A DNA stretch of 36,609 nucleotides from CAYQDF01 sp964416175 (GCA_964416175.1 CAYQDF010000021.1:1-36609); one strand, 5' to 3'. Positions 15,792 through 24,817 are shown, numbered from the stretch's first letter. The notes: generated by a model from the sequence alone, not told the origin. Translations and numbers: made by a program.

Positions 15792-17108
15792 GTGAATAAA
15801 AAATCCACATATCGCTGGTTCGTCGTCGCAATTTTCTTCATTTTTATGCTGCTTCACCAGTCCGACAAACTGCTCATCGGACCTTTGACGACGCCGATCA
15901 TGGAAACCTTTGGCATCGACGAAGTGGAGATGGGAGCCGTGTTCACGGGAGCGCTCCTGGTGGGAGCGTTCCTGTATCCATTGTGGGGATATCTTTACGA
16001 CCGTTTTACCCGTTCTAAGCTGCTGGCACTCGCATCTATCATATGGGGATCTACAACCTGGCTGAGCGCGATCGCGCCGACATACCCCGCCTTTCTTGCC
16101 AGCCGGGCTTCGACAGGGATCGACGATTCGAGTTATCCAGGGCTTTACAGCCTGATCGCAGATTATTTTGGTCCAAGGATGCGGGGAAAAATTTACGGAC
16201 TGCTCCAGCTCTCTCAGCCGCTCGGTTATATGATGGGACTGCTTGCTGCAACTCTATTAAGTGGCGCGATCGGCTGGCGGGCAGTCTTTTACATAACCGG
16301 TTCGTTAGGAATAATCCTGGCAATCGTCATTTTCTTCGGCGTGAAAGAGGTCCCCAGAGGTAAAAGCGAACCTGAACTTTCCGGACTCGAAGAGATTGGC
16401 GTCTACCGGTTCGACATGCAGACAGCAAAGGGGCTTTTCAGAAAAAAGAGCCTGATCCTGCTTTTCGTTCAGGGTTTTGTGGGGGTGTTCCCCTGGAATG
16501 TTATCACCTACTGGTTTTTCAGGTACCTCCAAACAGAACGTGGATATACTACCGACGAAGTGCTGTTCACCATGGCGCCGGCGATTCTCGTGCTGGCATC
16601 CGGTTATTTCATCGGCGGCGCGCTCGGTGACCTGTACTTCCGCAGAAACCCTCGCGGGCGGTTACTGGTGGGGATGTTTGGGGTGATCACCGGAGCTGTC
16701 TTTCTTACGATCGCGCTGCAGGTTCCCATTGATAACAAGAGCCAGTTCCTTGTGATGATGTTACTGACAGCGGTCTTCATGCCATTTTCATCAGCCAACG
16801 TCATCGCAACAGTTTACGACATCACCCTCCCTGAAGTGAGGAGCACAGCGCTCGCAATTCAATACCTGATCGAAAACGGCGGCGCAGCCCTGGCGCCTCT
16901 ACTGGCTGGGCTGATCGCCCGCCCATATTCCCTGCACCTGGCGATTCTGACCATTTGTCTCTCAGCCTGGATCCTGACAACGATCTTCCTGGGTTTTTCT
17001 GCCTATCTGGTGCCAGGAGATATCCAGTCACTTCGAAACCAGCTTCAGGCCCGAGCAGAAGAGGAACGGGCAAGGGCAGTTGTTGGAAAGATCACGGCAT
17101 CTTATTGA
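15792..17108 (+). CDS. MFS transporter (spinster/ACS-like)
   Basis: A 438-residue MFS carrier with 12 predicted helices. The N-terminus (LLHQSDKLLIGPLTTPIMETFGIDEVEMG) and loop motif GYLYDRFTRSKLLALA resemble the spinster-like or anion:cation-symporter groups, as does ASRASTGIDDSSYPGLYSLIADYF. The central loop (about residues 188-215) is charged. The start is GTG at 15792 with GAGGTTG upstream. It overlaps nothing, but the small ferredoxin-like gene begins just after its stop, suggesting co-transcription. The substrate is unknown; organic anions or lipids are typical for these groups. Confidence 0.85.
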   Translation: MNKKSTYRWFVVAIFFIFMLLHQSDKLLIGPLTTPIMETFGIDEVEMGAVFTGALLVGAFLYPLWGYLYDRFTRSKLLALASIIWGSTTWLSAIAPTYPAFLASRASTGIDDSSYPGLYSLIADYFGPRMRGKIYGLLQLSQPLGYMMGLLAATLLSGAIGWRAVFYITGSLGIILAIVIFFGVKEVPRGKSEPELSGLEEIGVYRFDMQTAKGLFRKKSLILLFVQGFVGVFPWNVITYWFFRYLQTERGYTTDEVLFTMAPAILVLASGYFIGGALGDLYFRRNPRGRLLVGMFGVITGAVFLTIALQVPIDNKSQFLVMMLLTAVFMPFSSANVIATVYDITLPEVRSTALAIQYLIENGGAALAPLLAGLIARPYSLHLAILTICLSAWILTTIFLGFSAYLVPGDIQSLRNQLQARAEEERARAVVGKITASY

Positions 17109-17124
17109 TATTCGATCTATTAAA

Positions 17125-17343
17125 ATGACGGTATACCCTTCAGTAGATGCTATGAGATGCCAATCATGCGTTCCCTGCCTGGCCCGGCAGGTCTGCCGCA
17201 CCCGTGCCCTGTTCCGCATCGATCCCGGCGAACCATTCTTCATTGAACAGAGCCGCTGCAACGCGTGCGGAAAATGCATCCCCGCCTGCCCGTTTAATGC
17301 GATCCTTTATCAGAATAACCTTGGGCGTCACGAGCAAAAATGA
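17125..17343 (+). CDS. Small ferredoxin-like 4Fe-4S protein
   Basis: A 72-residue protein with eight cysteines. The second set (C45, C48, C51, C55 in CNACGKCIPACPF) is a standard [4Fe-4S] motif. The first set (C12, C15, C18, C24) has the spacing C-x2-C-x2-C-x5-C and lacks the usual CP ending, so it may hold a different cluster or a metal. I chose the ATG at 17125; the open frame begins at 17080, where it would overlap the MFS gene. No strong ribosome binding site is seen. The partner oxidoreductase is not evident: the neighbours are an MFS carrier and cysS. Confidence 0.65.
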   Translation: MTVYPSVDAMRCQSCVPCLARQVCRTRALFRIDPGEPFFIEQSRCNACGKCIPACPFNAILYQNNLGRHEQK

Positions 17344-17379
17344 CAGATTTGAGTATCCGCGCGTAATCGGTTTTCCTTT

Positions 17380-17402
17380 GCCGAAGCAGCACCTACTTCG
17401 GC
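17380..17402. terminator. Hairpin between the ferredoxin-like gene and cysS
   Basis: GCCGAAG (17380-17386) and CTTCGGC (17396-17402) form a 7-bp perfect stem around nine bases that include the cysS stop codon. It lies between two convergent genes but has no adjacent T-run in either direction, so its terminator activity is uncertain. Confidence 0.35.
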
Positions 17403-18664
17403 TCGACTGCCTTGACAGGGAATCGTTGCAGATGGTTATGCCAGCCGGTGATCACTCGTGAATCCTGGAGAGAACCCAGCCTTAAACCAAAGATCCTGGA
17501 CATCTCAACCAGCGAACTCTGGGCATTCGATATGGATCGATGCCCCGCGGCGGATTTAAGGATCTGTTCTGCCAGATTGACCATCACAGCCGCGGCCGTT
17601 CGTGTATTCAGATCCTCCTCCATGGCGCGAAGGAATTGCTGTCTTTCTGGCTCGGGATCCAACGCTACTCCATTCACATCCCTGACGGTAGCGGCAGCAA
17701 TTAACAGATCCGCCCACTGTTGAGCCTGGTCTAATTCATGTTCTGAATGGCTCCATGGCTCCCGGTAGTGATGACTGCCAAGATACAGCCGCAGCGCATC
17801 TGGCGAATATTTCTGAAGCAGATCTCGCACCATGATGAGGTTGCCGAGAGATTTGCTCATCTTGGCGCCAGCATGAGAGACCATTGCGGCGTGCATCCAA
17901 AATCGCACAAAGGGACGATGCGGAGATATCGGCTCAAACTGGGCAATCTCGCATTCGTGGTGGGGAAAACAAAGGTCTGCGCCTCCTCCGTGGATATCGA
18001 TCGGAGAGCCGAGGTACCTGGTCGCCATGGTAGAACACTCGATATGCCAGCCTGGCCTTCCAGGCCCCCAGGGACTGTCCCAACCAGGTTCCCCCTCCAC
18101 TTGAGCCTGCCAGAGCACAAAATCCAAAGGATGGCGTTTATGCGGGTCATCAGGGTGATTCCCGCGCTCATTCGCAATCGGCAACATCTCCTCTTTGCTT
18201 AACCGACTGAGCCTGCCGAACGCCTGCCAGCGGTCAACCGAGAAATACACATTTCCCGCTGATTCATATGCCACGCCGGCGGCGAGGAGTTTTTCCACCG
18301 TAGAAATGATCTCAGGGATGACGTCTGTCGCTCGAGGGTAAAAATCCGGCGGACGCACATTCAGAGCAATCATATCCTGGATAAAGTGGGCAGTCCAGCG
18401 GTTACCTACGTCGCGCCAGTCTTCACCAGTTTCTCGGGCTTTCCGGAGGATATCATCATCAACATCTGTCACGTTTTGTGCGTAAAGAACTGAATATCCT
18501 TTGGATTCTAGAAAACGGACAAGGATATCCACCGAAGTGTAGGTAAACGCGTGACCCAGATGGGTCGTATCATAGGGAGTAATCCCGCACACATAAATGG
18601 TCACCCGATCGTTGCTTGGTCCAAAATTCTCTGACTTTTGGGACAATGTATTGAAAAGTTGCAC
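17393..18664 (-). CDS. cysS: Cysteinyl-tRNA synthetase, short form with MshC-like N-terminus
   Basis: A class I synthetase that charges tRNA with cysteine. The zinc and HIGH region reads YVCGITPYDTTHLGH (C26), and KMSKSLGN is intact. GWHIECSTMA and CFPHHECEIAQ supply the other zinc ligands. CGITPYDxTHLGH and HHYREPW resemble MshC, the mycothiol ligase, and the 423-residue length is closer to MshC (about 410) than to E. coli CysS (461). The fourth CysRS zinc ligand, Glu in HHECE, is kept, whereas MshC has Ser there, so I favour CysRS. I chose the GTG at 18664 because AGGAG lies just upstream; the open frame extends further but that part is not family-like. Confidence 0.82.
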   Translation of the reverse strand: MQLFNTLSQKSENFGPSNDRVTIYVCGITPYDTTHLGHAFTYTSVDILVRFLESKGYSVLYAQNVTDVDDDILRKARETGEDWRDVGNRWTAHFIQDMIALNVRPPDFYPRATDVIPEIISTVEKLLAAGVAYESAGNVYFSVDRWQAFGRLSRLSKEEMLPIANERGNHPDDPHKRHPLDFVLWQAQVEGEPGWDSPWGPGRPGWHIECSTMATRYLGSPIDIHGGGADLCFPHHECEIAQFEPISPHRPFVRFWMHAAMVSHAGAKMSKSLGNLIMVRDLLQKYSPDALRLYLGSHHYREPWSHSEHELDQAQQWADLLIAAATVRDVNGVALDPEPERQQFLRAMEEDLNTRTAAAVMVNLAEQILKSAAGHRSISNAQSSLVEMSRIFGLRLGSLQDSRVITGWHNHLQRFPVKAVEPK

Positions 18665-19009
18665 GGCTCTCCTGGACGATTTTCTGGATGTTAGGTCGTG
18701 TCCCCGATTCCTGTCTGGCAAGGGTTTGGTTGCGTAACAGTGAGACCGGGCTTGCGAGGCGATTAGTATTTTACCCTCTTTCTCAACACTCAGGATTTCC
18801 CTGTTCGTGGTCAAGATCAAGGTTGTGTGCTTGAACGGCAAATTTGTTGTTAGAATTAGATGCTATCTTGAAAATAATGGAAGGGTGGTGTTTTTCAACA
18901 GTCAAAGTCCCGAGCTTGCGAGGGAGAAGTCGAAGAAGCCCGCCCTCCGCTCGGCGCGCATTTTTGTTCTATCCCGAATTCACATAACTCTTGATAAATC
19001 GAGGTGATT
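18665..19009. other. 345-base intergenic region between divergent cysS and glpK
   Basis: This region separates two divergent starts and must hold both promoters. I found no convincing -35/-10 pair for either gene. The motif GCTTGCGAGG occurs twice (near 18750 and 18914), and the second copy forms part of a hairpin in the glpK leader. I see no T-box features on the cysS side (no specifier stem or T-box sequence) and no gene. Confidence 0.6.
18910..18965 (+). promoter_or_regulatory. Terminator-like hairpin in the glpK leader
   Basis: CCGAG (18910-18914) plus GAGGG (18920-18924) pair with CCCTC (18943-18947) plus CTCGG (18950-18954), forming a two-part stem with an internal loop. A GC-rich spacer and TTTTT (18961-18965) follow. 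It ends 44 bases before the glpK start. With only a divergent gene upstream, an attenuator role is possible. A dispersed-repeat origin is the alternative. Confidence 0.35.
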
Positions 19010-20521
19010 ATGCAGAATATCGTCGCCGCTATCGATCAGGGAACGACCAGCACGCGGTGCATATTCTTCGACCGCGCAGGAAGGATACTCAGCGTCGCCC
19101 AAAAGGAACATGCGCAGATCTATCCCCAGCCAGGATGGGTCGAGCATGACCCCCTGGAAATCTGGGCCCGGACGCAAGACGTGATCCGGGCAGCATTGGA
19201 AAAGGGGGAAATCGCTCCAGCACACATTGCTGCAGTTGGGATCACGAATCAGCGCGAGACAACAATCCTTTGGAACAAGCGGACAGGCAGACCTTATTGC
19301 AACGCCCTGGTCTGGCAAGATACCCGCACCAAACCAATCTGTGACAGCATCGCCATAGAAGCGGGTTATGACTGTTTTCGCGAACGGGTTGGCCTCCCTC
19401 TGGCAACCTATTTCTCCGGTCCGAAAATAAAATGGATCCTCGATAACGTTGAAGAAGCTAGACTGGGTGCCAGGCGCGGTGAAGCGTTGTTCGGCAACAT
19501 CGACACGTGGTTGATCTGGTGGCTGACTGGCGGTCCAGATGGGGGCGCCCACGTGACCGATGTGACCAATGCCAGTCGGACGATGCTGATGAATCTGGAT
19601 ACTCTGGAATGGGACGCGGAGATCCTGCAGACCTTTTCAATTCCGCCGCAAATTCTCCCCCGCATCGTCCCCTCAAGCGATTCCAGTGTGTGGGGAACAA
19701 CGACTATCGAAGGTCCCTTTAGAAAGTCGATACCGATTTGCGGCGACCTTGGCGATCAGCAGGCTGCCCTGGTTGGGCAGGCTTGTTTTCAGGCTGGAGA
19801 AGCGAAGAACACCTATGGAACCGGTTGTTTCATGTTGATGAATACAGGCGAAGAGATTGTCCCCTCCCGGAGTGGGCTGCTCACGACGGTTGCCTTTCAG
19901 TTCGGTGACCGGCCCGCAGTGTACGCTCTGGAAGGATCGATCGCGATCACCGGGGCTCTGGTCCAATGGCTGCGAGACAACCTGGAGATCATCCGTTCTT
20001 CAGCTGAAATAGAAGAGCTTGCGGCAAGCGTTTCCGATAATGGTGAGGTCTACTTTGTTCCTGCATTCTCGGGCTTATTCGCCCCGCACTGGCGCTCGGA
20101 CGCCCGCGGTGTGATTGCTGGATTGACGCGCTTCGCGAACAAAGGACATATCGCCCGGGCGGCTCTTGAAGCGACTGCTTTTCAAACGAGAGAAGTGCTG
20201 GATGCGATGCAGGCAGATTCGGGTGTAAACCTCACCCGGTTGAAAGTGGACGGGGGCATGGTCAAGAATGAACTGCTCATGCAGTTCCAGGCAGATATCC
20301 TCAATGTGCCCGTTGTGAGACCCAAGATCTCAGAGACGACCGCCCTGGGAGCCGCTTACGCAGCGGGGCTGGCTGTCGGCTTTTGGGAGACTCTCGACTC
20401 CCTGGTGGAGAACTGGCGGGTCGATCGAACTTGGAACCCAACTATGGATGCCGAAATCCGAGATCATAAGTATAAAATGTGGAAGAAAGCAGTCGAACGG
20501 ACCCTGAACTGGGTAGAATGA
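19010..20521 (+). CDS. glpK: Glycerol kinase
   Basis: Glycerol kinase makes sn-glycerol-3-phosphate from glycerol and ATP. The FGGY-family phosphate motif AIDQGTTSTR opens the protein. WQDTRT and RTKP...CFRERVGLPLATYFSGPKIKWIL follow, then NIDTWLIWWLTGG and DLGDQQAALVGQ. Near the C-terminus are the FGGY signatures GTGCF and LKVDGGMVKN. About 503 residues is the normal length. I chose the ATG at 19010, since GAGGTG just upstream is the ribosome binding site and itself contains the GTG at 19004. It is the first gene of the glycerol-3-phosphate locus. No glycerol facilitator gene is visible in the window. Confidence 0.97.
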   Translation: MQNIVAAIDQGTTSTRCIFFDRAGRILSVAQKEHAQIYPQPGWVEHDPLEIWARTQDVIRAALEKGEIAPAHIAAVGITNQRETTILWNKRTGRPYCNALVWQDTRTKPICDSIAIEAGYDCFRERVGLPLATYFSGPKIKWILDNVEEARLGARRGEALFGNIDTWLIWWLTGGPDGGAHVTDVTNASRTMLMNLDTLEWDAEILQTFSIPPQILPRIVPSSDSSVWGTTTIEGPFRKSIPICGDLGDQQAALVGQACFQAGEAKNTYGTGCFMLMNTGEEIVPSRSGLLTTVAFQFGDRPAVYALEGSIAITGALVQWLRDNLEIIRSSAEIEELAASVSDNGEVYFVPAFSGLFAPHWRSDARGVIAGLTRFANKGHIARAALEATAFQTREVLDAMQADSGVNLTRLKVDGGMVKNELLMQFQADILNVPVVRPKISETTALGAAYAAGLAVGFWETLDSLVENWRVDRTWNPTMDAEIRDHKYKMWKKAVERTLNWVE

Positions 20522-20563
20522 TCCCTGCCTCGGACACTCATCAGGGTATTTACACGAGATGGA

Positions 20564-23509
20564 ATGACTATGCGCAAAATCAAGACCGAGGTCCTTGTCA
20601 TCGGCGGAGGTGCCACCGGAACCGGTGTGCTGCGCGATCTGGCCATGCGTGGCTTCGCTGCGGTTCTGGTCGAACAGCGTGACCTCAGCCACGGAACGAC
20701 CGGCCGCTATCATGGCTTGCTGCACAGCGGCGGCAGATACGTCGTGAAGGATCCGCAAGCTGCTCGGGAATGCATCATCGAAAATCAAATCCTCCGGCGG
20801 ATCATGCCCCACTGTATTGAAGACACGGGCGGCTTTTTTGTCCTGACGCCCCATGACGACCCGGATTATCCCCATTACTTCCTGGCAGGCTGTAAAGCCG
20901 CGGGAATCCCGGTAGAAGAGATCAGCATTCATCAAATGCTGCGGGAAGAGCCCTATCTTAACCCCGAGATCAATCGCTGCTTTCGTGTCCCCGACGCCGC
21001 GGCCGATTCCTTCCTAGCCTCTGAATTGAACGCAGCATCTGCCAAAGAGCATGGGGCGAAGGTACTCACGTACCATCCTCTGCACGCATTGCTTCGGAAT
21101 GGGGACAGAGTCACCGGCGCAATTTGCGAAAACCTGCTAACTGGCGAATCTGTTCACATAGAAGCTGATCTGGTGATCAACGCCGCTGGGGCATGGGCCG
21201 GAAAAGTCGCTGAAAAAGCCAATTTAATCGTGCGCATCCTGCCCGGGAAAGGTACCCTGGTCGCGCTCTGCCATCGCTTCCTAAATACAGTCGTCAACCG
21301 TTGCAAAATCCCTTCAGATGGCGACATCATCGTGCCGATTCACACGGTTTCGGTGATCGGAACGACAGATATCCAGATCTCAGACCCCAATCGAGTATCG
21401 ATAGAGCCCTGGGAAGTGAACCTTCTGCTGGAAGAGGGGGGAAAACTGGTGCCGGGTCTGAAAGAAATGCGCATCCTAAGAGCCTGGGCTGGTATTCGCC
21501 CTCTTTATCAAGACTCCGCAACTTCCAGATCACGAGATATCTCCAGAGCGTTCACCCTTCTCGACCACGAAAGGAGAGATGGAGTCTCTGGTTTCATCAC
21601 AATCACAAGCGGTAAATGGACCACCTATCGCCTGATGGCAGAAGAAACCGTCGATCTGGTCTGTAAGAAGCTGGGCGTCGAGCGTCCTTGCCGGACTCAG
21701 AGTGAACCTCTGCCAGGATCTACTTCAAAGAAATACTATCATCTGGGCGAACGACTGGATAAGGTCGAGAAAGACGATACTTTCGGGACGCTTTTCTGTG
21801 AATGCGAATACGTCACCCGGGACGTTCTGGTCAAGGCAATCCTGAATGAGGGGGCAAATACACTGGACGACATACGGCGGGACGTGCGCCTGGGCATGGG
21901 ACCTTGCCAGGGGGGATTCTGCACAATCCGCGCGGCCGGCCTTTTGCATGAACTCAAGAATCCTGGTGTAGAGCAGACGAACGGCGCGATCCGGGATTTC
22001 CTTGAAGAGAGGTGGAAAGGACTGGTGCCTGTTCTTTGGGGAGCTCAGCTCCGCCAGGAACGGTTGAACGAATTCATTTACTTAAACCTCTTGAGCATCG
22101 ACCAGCTCCCCGGGACCGCGTATGGCGGTCGGTTATCAGCGGAGCTTTATGAATCGCCTCTCGCAATTGAGGAAGTCAGACGGGAATCGATGGCAGGTCC
22201 CAAAGAAGGACACCATAGGTCTGTTCTTCCGCCCGGGGCGAGCGATAATCAGCCCTTCGAATGGATCGTCATCGGAGGGGGCCTGGCAGGGCTGTTTACA
22301 ACGTGGTTGCTGGCGTCAAAAGGGAGGCGGACAGCTTTGATCACCATGGGTTGGGGGCGTACTCACTGGTCCACAGGGTGCATTGATGTCCTGGGCCATT
22401 TTCCTGGAGAAAATCAATATCCAATCACAGATTTGACCCGTGCGCTGCGAAAATTAAAGCAAGTCAACCCGGTTCATCCCTATTCCATATTGGGGAGGCG
22501 CATCCTCGATGAAGCGATCGAATGCTTCCTGGAATTTTGCGGCGCGAACGGCTATCCGTTCAAAGGGTCTCTCGAAAAGAACTGGCTGCTCCCCACGAGC
22601 CTGGGAGCACAGCGCCCGACCTGTCTTGCTCCCCTCACAATGGTCGCGGGGGATTTGAGCAACAAGGACCCCATGCTTATCGTGGGATTCGAGGGCTTCA
22701 CGGATTTTTATCCCAGCCTGATCGCCGAGAACCTGGCTTCCTCGGGATATCCCGCCCGGGGTATCCTGCTGGATTTACACCTCTTGAGGGAGAAAAAGAT
22801 AAAATCACCTTTCCACCTGGCGGTTTTGTTCGAGCACGCTGCTTTCCGGGATGAACTCATCACTGCGCTGCGTGCGAGACTCGGGGACGCCGGGAGGATC
22901 GGTCTTCCAGCCGTCCTTGGAATCGAAAATGCCGCCTTCATTCATGCGGAGCTGGAAGGAGAGCTTGGGCTTCCTGTCTTTGAGATCCCTGGTTTACCTC
23001 CCTCGGTCCCGGGGATCAGAATCCACAACCTGTTGGTCAATTCAATTAGGGAATCCGGAGGCAGAATATTTAATGGGCTCAAAGTATCGCGGTATGAGAG
23101 TAAGAACGGGGCGATCGCCTCGGTGCAGAGCGAGGCTGCTGCCAGGCTTGTAAACCAACGGGCTGAACACTTTGTCCTCGCGACTGGGGGAATCCTGGGA
23201 GGGGGAATAACCGGTAAGGAGGATGGCAGCCTGAAGGAGACGATCTTCCAACTTCCCTGCGTGGGACCAGGTTCTAAAATGGACTGGTTCACCCCGCAGT
23301 TTCTGGGTCCAGAAGGACAGCCAGTGTACTTGACGGGCGCCGTTGCAAACAAGCAGCTGCGGCCGATAGATCAGAACGACCGAGTCCTTTTCAGCAATCT
23401 TCACATTGCGGGAACGATCCTGGCTGGCGGCGACTATCTCCGTGAGCGCAGTATGGACGGCGTGGATCTCGTGAGCGCTTTTAAGATAGGGAGGAGCGCT
23501 GAGCCGTGA
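20564..23509 (+). CDS. glpAB: Fused GlpA-GlpB, anaerobic glycerol-3-phosphate dehydrogenase
   Basis: One 981-residue chain joins two subunits that are usually separate. Residues 1 to about 530 are GlpA: FAD motif VIGGGATGTG (12-21), SHGTTGRYHGLLHSGGRY, VINAAGAWAGK, and a C-terminal BFD-like [2Fe-2S] domain with C412, C414, C448 and C453 (FCECE...PCQGGFC). Residues from about 565 are GlpB: a second FAD motif VIGGGLAGL (569-577), STGCIDVLG, and a C-terminal LATGGILGGG...AGTILAGGDYL. The sum of separate E. coli GlpA and GlpB (542 + 419) is 961, so nothing is missing. The frame is continuous with no stop. It oxidises glycerol-3-phosphate to DHAP with GlpC as membrane anchor. The start is ATG 20564 with GAGATGGA upstream. 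Confidence 0.93.
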   Translation: MTMRKIKTEVLVIGGGATGTGVLRDLAMRGFAAVLVEQRDLSHGTTGRYHGLLHSGGRYVVKDPQAARECIIENQILRRIMPHCIEDTGGFFVLTPHDDPDYPHYFLAGCKAAGIPVEEISIHQMLREEPYLNPEINRCFRVPDAAADSFLASELNAASAKEHGAKVLTYHPLHALLRNGDRVTGAICENLLTGESVHIEADLVINAAGAWAGKVAEKANLIVRILPGKGTLVALCHRFLNTVVNRCKIPSDGDIIVPIHTVSVIGTTDIQISDPNRVSIEPWEVNLLLEEGGKLVPGLKEMRILRAWAGIRPLYQDSATSRSRDISRAFTLLDHERRDGVSGFITITSGKWTTYRLMAEETVDLVCKKLGVERPCRTQSEPLPGSTSKKYYHLGERLDKVEKDDTFGTLFCECEYVTRDVLVKAILNEGANTLDDIRRDVRLGMGPCQGGFCTIRAAGLLHELKNPGVEQTNGAIRDFLEERWKGLVPVLWGAQLRQERLNEFIYLNLLSIDQLPGTAYGGRLSAELYESPLAIEEVRRESMAGPKEGHHRSVLPPGASDNQPFEWIVIGGGLAGLFTTWLLASKGRRTALITMGWGRTHWSTGCIDVLGHFPGENQYPITDLTRALRKLKQVNPVHPYSILGRRILDEAIECFLEFCGANGYPFKGSLEKNWLLPTSLGAQRPTCLAPLTMVAGDLSNKDPMLIVGFEGFTDFYPSLIAENLASSGYPARGILLDLHLLREKKIKSPFHLAVLFEHAAFRDELITALRARLGDAGRIGLPAVLGIENAAFIHAELEGELGLPVFEIPGLPPSVPGIRIHNLLVNSIRESGGRIFNGLKVSRYESKNGAIASVQSEAAARLVNQRAEHFVLATGGILGGGITGKEDGSLKETIFQLPCVGPGSKMDWFTPQFLGPEGQPVYLTGAVANKQLRPIDQNDRVLFSNLHIAGTILAGGDYLRERSMDGVDLVSAFKIGRSAEP

Positions 23510-24771
23510 ATAGCTACCATGTGCCCGTTGAACGGTCCCTTGATGCCTGCATCAAGTGCAACATCTGTGTAACAAAATGTCCGGTGACGAAGGTCACCGA
23601 CCTGTTCCCGGGACCCAAATATGAGGGTCCTCAGGCAGGTCGTTTCCGTCTGACCGATTTCCCTTCCCCTGATTCATCGGTGGATTTTTGCAGCGGATGC
23701 CGGATTTGCAATCTTGCCTGCCCAACGGGGGTGCGCATCGCTGAGATTAATGCACGTGCACGCGCCCACATGGTCGCCTCTGGTAAGTTCTCCCTGCGCA
23801 CCCGTCTCCGCAACAACATACTAGGCAGGTCTGAACTTATAGGAAAACTCGGGCAGCCGATCGCTCCCGTGGCGAATGCGCTGCTTGCGAACCGCCCAAT
23901 TCGCCAGCTCGTCGCCCTCACGCTGCAAATACATGAAAAAGCTCCTCTGCCTGCATTCTCTCACCAGCGCTTTTCAGCCTGGTTCCACAACCGCCGCCAG
24001 CCGCTGCGATCTGAAAAGAAAATCGTCTACTTTCACGGCTGTTCGACAGAGTATTATGAGCCGTGGGTCGGCAAAGCTGCGGTTCAGGTGCTCGAAGCCA
24101 ACGGGTATGAAGTCATCGTACCTCCTCAAAATTGCTGCGGATTGCCATTGCTTTCAAACGGAGAATTCGCAGCAGCGAGGAGATACCAGACCAGCAACTT
24201 ACGCAGCTTGTTTGGGTACGCAAACCGGGGAATTCCGATCGTTGGAACTTCCACCAGCTGTACCCTGACTCTCAAGGAGGAGGCCATTGAGCTGCTTGAC
24301 TATCACGAACCGGAGGCTTTTACGGTGGCTGCCCAGGTTTTCGATATCCATGAATTCCTGCGAAATCTCAGGATTGAAGGGTCCATGAACCTCGCGCTGG
24401 GCGCTCTGCCGTTCGAAATACCTTACCACATCCCCTGCCAGTTCCAGGCTCACCGCGTCGGATCGCCAACTTACGATATCTTGAGCATGATCCCCGGATT
24501 GAAGATCCTGGAAAGCCCTTCAGCCTGCTGCGGCATCTGTGGGACGTATGGCTATAAGTCGGAAAAATACCAGATCTCCCAGGATGTAGGTGCACCGCTC
24601 TTTGAATTCGTTCGGTCGGCAGGAGCTCCGTTCGCGGCTTGCGACAGCGAAACCTGCCGCTGGCAGATCGCTCGAGCGACGGGCATTCCCACAGTCCACC
24701 CAATTGAAATCCTTGCAGCTGCTTATGGATTGGAAATCGAAGGAATGCTTCCAACGATACTGACAAAATAA
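23506..24771 (+). CDS. glpC: GlpC, iron-sulfur subunit of anaerobic glycerol-3-phosphate dehydrogenase
   Basis: GlpC attaches the dehydrogenase to the membrane and passes electrons to quinone. Two [4Fe-4S] motifs lie near the N-terminus: C15/C18/C21/C25 (CIKCNICVTKC) and C62/C65/C68/C72 (CSGCRICNLAC). Two cysteine-rich CCG domains follow, with QNCCGLP and SACCGICG. The length, 421 residues, is slightly above E. coli GlpC (396). The GTG start at 23506 overlaps the glpAB stop (GTGA), indicating translational coupling. No transmembrane helix is obvious, as in other GlpC proteins. Confidence 0.93.
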   Translation: MNSYHVPVERSLDACIKCNICVTKCPVTKVTDLFPGPKYEGPQAGRFRLTDFPSPDSSVDFCSGCRICNLACPTGVRIAEINARARAHMVASGKFSLRTRLRNNILGRSELIGKLGQPIAPVANALLANRPIRQLVALTLQIHEKAPLPAFSHQRFSAWFHNRRQPLRSEKKIVYFHGCSTEYYEPWVGKAAVQVLEANGYEVIVPPQNCCGLPLLSNGEFAAARRYQTSNLRSLFGYANRGIPIVGTSTSCTLTLKEEAIELLDYHEPEAFTVAAQVFDIHEFLRNLRIEGSMNLALGALPFEIPYHIPCQFQAHRVGSPTYDILSMIPGLKILESPSACCGICGTYGYKSEKYQISQDVGAPLFEFVRSAGAPFAACDSETCRWQIARATGIPTVHPIEILAAAYGLEIEGMLPTILTK

Positions 24772-24799
24772 TCAGCACAGGCAGAGGATAATAAACTGT

Positions 24800-24817
24800 C
24801 CCCGGCATAAGCCGTGG
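24800..24817 (+). terminator. Hairpin after glpC
   Basis: CCCCGGC (24800-24806) and GCCGTGG (24811-24817) form a 7-bp stem with one mismatch around ATAA, 28 bases after the glpC stop. There is no clean T-run. A TATAAT at 24846-24851 downstream could start a separate transcript for the MFS gene, but I see no -35 partner. Confidence 0.35.

Noticed and set aside
17393..18664. Calling this gene mshC
   Set aside because: The Glu of HHECE, a CysRS zinc ligand, is present, whereas MshC has a different residue there. No other mycothiol gene is seen.
18665..18841. T-box riboswitch or extended N-terminus for cysS
   Set aside because: No T-box sequence or specifier stem was found, and the in-frame upstream residues are not family-like while a good ribosome binding site precedes the GTG at 18664.
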